A stretch of DNA of 64,000 bases, taken from assembly GCA_963971225.1 (NCBI GenBank), contig OZ020267.1, positions 47,997,993 to 48,061,992 on the forward strand, written 5' to 3'. Both the position numbers and the translations under genes were made by a program. Of this stretch, positions 61,400 to 64,000 are shown piece by piece (position 1 is the stretch's first letter; every line of letters begins with the position of its first letter). The DNA comes from Melieria omissa. Taxonomy: Eukaryota > Arthropoda > Insecta > Diptera > Ulidiidae. A model generated the notes under the pieces. The model did not search any database. It was given only the letters and a program-made list of their open reading frames with translations, and was not told the DNA's origin.

Positions 61400-64000
61400 G
61401 TATGTTTGTAAAATTAAACGCGAGTAAGTCAGGTTTCAAAGTTTTAAGTTTTACAGATACTTGGAAAAGTTCTTGGGTGTATAGCAAGCATCCGGGGAAA
61501 GAATTTGGGAAGTTCGTCAGAAGCTCTGGAACTTTCTTTAATGATGATGAAAAAGATAAAGGTAAGATTTTACTAGTTCTTTCTTGGAATACAGTATTTG
61601 GTAACTCCTTTAAAAGATAGATACAAGCCCTTAGATATAAAGGTGTAATCCACTGCGAAGTCGCGTACTCAATTAGTATGCAGATAATGGTAAAAGTTTT
61701 CAATTAACTGAGATACTGAGATTTAAGAACTGCAGTAAAAATAGGACACGTATTTGCACCCTAGAAAAGAACTTGAACAAATGTGTAAAAACAAAGTTTT
61801 GCTCGCGCTCATAAGCGACAATGCGCTGGAGAGCATAAATTATAGACGCTCCCATATTTTCCGTTTTTGAGCGTTTAGTGAAAATCTAATAATGCGGGGT
61901 GAAAGAGTTTAAAAATATACTTGAGGATCTCGCTTGAATTTATATACAAAAATTTTTAAGAATATAATTAACCTTCACCACCTTATCAAAGATTTTTTGT
62001 ATACCTACATATGTCGTTTACCGAATACCCACCCTGGTGCTTCGCCATTTTGAATAAAACAATAAAAAGTTGTCCATACCTCAGCAAAGTAAATCCTAAA
62101 GGCTCTGGCCCATAGAATACTTTGCATTCGTTGCGCCAAAGTGTTCAACTGATAGTGACGGAGAGGATCGACCCGTTGAATACGTTGTCTACGGATACAA
62201 AATCAGCAGCCGCCACTGTAAGCTTGTGCAGACTTGTCAAAAATGCACGGATGCTGGTACATAGTTTTGATCAATTGTTCTTCGAACATATTTAGGTAAA
62301 AACATATTAAATTACAAACTTCCCCTTTTTTCACACAATTTCCACAGAAAATTTAAATTGTTCACCGTACGGAAAAACAATTGAGAGTTGCTCCACTTTG
62401 TGCGTTACTTCAACGTATCCGTTGCGTATGGGTCACACCACATACAATTTCATACATTCAACTTAGTTGTCAGTTGAATACTTCGATCACGTACGCAACG
62501 GATTCTATGGGCCGCAACCTTAAGTAACGAAACTCTTTGACAACCAGATGTCGGTTCTGTATGACAAGAACTGTCAAATTGTTGTTATTCACATATAAAC
62601 CTGGCGACTAGGGACACTAGCAGCCGCCGTAGCCGCTGGCTAGTGCGTTGAGCCGCGATTTAAATGCGACGGTCGAACCCAGGTTCAAGACTCCGTTGCT
62701 GCTAACACCGAAAAAAAAAGAAAAACAAAAATTTTTCTTTCGGTCGCTGTCCTCTCAGCAGGAAATGGCAATCCTGAGAGTAAAATTGCTTATGAAAAAG
62801 CTCCCAACTCGCCGTTTGGAATCGGCATAAAACTGTAGAACCCTTCCAACCTTGTACAAAATTCGCACGCAGAACACGGATGGTTGCGGCTAGCTAGGCC
62901 TTAGTCGCGGTATCGGGCTGTCGTGCCAGGCAATTATTATTATTAAAAAATTATTAAACCACATATACACAATGACAGGTCGAATTGACCAACCTCATAC
63001 TTAAATACAATGAGACTGATTTTATACTACAGTGGATGTGTCAAGTAGGCGTAACTAATTTCAATTCGTCTATATTTATGATTCCACAGAGTAATATATT
63101 CATATAACTGTACAGAAACATACTGCATACAGCCAATTCTTATAAACCTAGGGGTGTGAAACGTACGCGTGACTAAATTTACATAACTGAGCTTGTCAAG
63201 TAAAACAAAGCGTCTAGAAACCATATTGTCTAACCGAAATTTACCATAGTCGAATGTTATAAGTAACCTGGCCAATCTCAAAATGCTTTTAATTCCCTCA
63301 GTGAAACCTGAAATCGTTTTTTTATTGTTATATTGCCTTATAAAAATATAGTGTGACGAAAATTAATTTGGTCATATAATCAAATTTCTGGTGCCGAAAC
63401 GTTCAAAATGTTGCAAATGTCGTAAAAACAGGCCGGAATTATGGGCCGACAACTCTTGGTTTTTGCACCACGATAATGCACCGTTGCATACTAAATTGGT
63501 TCTTCGTGAGTTTTTCGCCAAAAATTCAACCAATATCGTTCCACAACCACCGTATTCGCCTGATTTAGCTCCGTGTAACTTCTGGCTGTTCAGCAAACTC
63601 AAACGACCGCTCCGCAGTTCCTACAGTTCTATATAAATTAGTTTATAATTCATGATACTAGTATTATTAAAGTTATATTTTTAAGTAATCATATTTGTTT
63701 CTTTTTAGGTATTCAAACGTCCCAGGACGCACGATTTTACGCCATATCGCGGAAATTTGATCCTTTTAACAATGAGGGCAAGCCTTTAGTTATGCAATTT
63801 TCCGTCAAGCATGAACAGAACATCGATTGTGGAGGCGGTTACGTAAAATTATTTGATTGCACTTTGGATCAAACTGACATGCATGGAGAATCTCCTTACG
63901 AAATTATGTTTGGCCCTGATATATGCGGACCTGGAACAAAGAAAGTCCACGTTATTTTCAGTTATAAGGGCAAAAATCATCTTATTAATAAGGAAATTAG
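61312..64000 (+). CDS. Calr: Calreticulin, 5' part (three exons, runs off the window)
   Basis: ER-lumen calcium-binding lectin chaperone acting on monoglucosylated glycoproteins. Coding segments: 61312-61399, 61457-61561 and 63709-64000 (continuing), about 161 aa of roughly 400. Residues 1-19 form a signal peptide, followed by EVFFEEKFED. The typical TWKSSWVYSKHPGKEFGKF follows once a 57-nt GTATGT...TTTTACAG intron is removed. That intron keeps the frame if retained, adding 19 residues absent from the family. Exon 3 holds both calreticulin signatures: KHEQNIDCGGGYVKLF and IMFGPDICG. The lectin pocket cysteines are present. The 2.1-kb second intron contains a MITE, a SINE and a transposase scrap. 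No disabling change is seen. The P-domain, the acidic tail and the ER-retention signal lie outside the window. Confidence 0.95.
61457..61561 (+). CDS. Calr: Calr coding exon 2
   Basis: 105 nt after a TTTTACAG acceptor. It encodes TWKSSWVYSKHPGKEFGKF and SSGTFFNDDEKDKG, the conserved calreticulin N-domain strand. The donor GTAAGA is at 61562, leaving in phase 1. Confidence 0.92.
62100..62520. mobile_element. PIF/Harbinger-type MITE in the Calr intron
   Basis: TAA at 62097-62099 and 62521-62523 flank AGGCTCTGGCCCATAGAAT ... ATTCTATGGGCCGCAACCT. 421 bp, non-coding; internal GTTGCGTA/TACGCAAC motifs. Confidence 0.7.
62620..62957 (+). mobile_element. tRNA-derived SINE in the Calr intron
   Basis: Head GCAGCCGCCGTAGCCGCTGG with a degenerate A box, B box AGGTTCAAGACTCC, body with CTGAGAGTAAAATTGCTTAT and GGAATCGGCATAAAACTGTA, 3' end CGGGCTGTCGTGCCAGGCAA and an ATT-repeat tail. 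Same strand as Calr. Confidence 0.8.
63390..63640 (+). pseudogene. Tc1/mariner-type transposase fragment in the Calr intron
   Basis: Frame: WFLHHDNAPLHTKLVLREFF and [20 protein letters not shown] with KLKRPLR. The HHDNAPxHT and [12 protein letters not shown] motifs hold the second and third catalytic positions; the third Asp is replaced by Asn in PCNF. Truncated on both sides, 70 bp before Calr exon 3. Confidence 0.75.
63709..64000 (+). CDS. Calr: Calr coding exon 3 (cut by window end)
   Basis: After a CTTTTTAG acceptor the frame reads GIQTSQDARFYAISRKFD and on through the two family signatures to KGKNHLINKEI. It is nearly identical to fly calreticulin. The exon is open at the window end. 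Confidence 0.95.

Noticed and set aside
61400..61456. 19-residue insertion in calreticulin
   Set aside because: Has perfect GT-AG ends, and its removal restores the family sequence, so it is an intron and not a paralogue-specific insertion.

Overview
The window is nuclear DNA of a higher fly (Diptera). It is AT-rich and loaded with transposable-element (TE) relics, and it carries short, intron-split insect housekeeping genes. The protein sequences are close to, but clearly diverged from, Drosophila, so a tephritid-type acalyptrate fly is my best guess (inference). There are no bacterial features. Only four host genes can be supported: (1) the first coding exon of Snap25, minus strand, 5438-5537; (2) a complete cohesin kleisin gene, Rad21/verthandi (vtd), plus strand, 18596-40028, eight coding exons, 731 aa; (3) a complete complex I/IV-associated MLRQ subunit (ND-MLRQ/NDUFA4), minus strand, 53487-53918, three exons, 83 aa; (4) the first three coding exons of calreticulin (Calr), plus strand, 61312 to the window end.

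Almost everything else is TE-derived. 1-18 kb: intronic and upstream sequence of Snap25 holding an RTE-like LINE fragment (0.25-1.0 kb), an inverted-repeat element (1.7-2.6 kb), a second LINE relic (4.1-5.2 kb), a 5'-truncated LINE with a 12-bp target duplication (5.6-6.3 kb), an RNase H-bearing LINE (6.35-9.6 kb) and an internally deleted gypsy-group LTR retrotransposon (12.4-16.5 kb). The 3' LTR of that element was split by a hAT-type element, which was itself split by a large palindrome. 18-40 kb: vtd, with four introns of 4-6 kb made mostly of mariner, gypsy, LINE, hAT-type and TTAA-target elements plus two tandem arrays. 40-53 kb: an RTE-like reverse transcriptase ORF, paired inverted repeats, a second RTE copy in minus orientation, an insect endogenous retrovirus (errantivirus-like) relic, and two piggyBac-type elements, one with a broken transposase. 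54-64 kb: hAT-type MITEs, a DDE transposon end, a second RNase H LINE carrying a mariner deletion derivative, and the Calr intron with a PIF-type MITE, a SINE and a transposase scrap.

The host genes do not form one pathway: neurotransmitter release (Snap25), chromosome cohesion (vtd), respiration (ND-MLRQ) and ER protein folding (Calr). What unites the window is its TE-rich, pericentromere-like texture. From memory, Snap25 and vtd both lie in chromosome 3 pericentric heterochromatin in Drosophila, so their closeness here may be old synteny. Points I would follow first: a tRNA-derived SINE family with four copies, an uncharacterised TE-borne protein family relic (26.4-27.6 kb), a pair of inverted repeats that bracket vtd exons 3-7, and a 57-nt frame-preserving intron in Calr. 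Element boundaries given with target-site duplications were read directly from the sequence. Family names for non-coding elements rest on duplication length and terminal motifs only.
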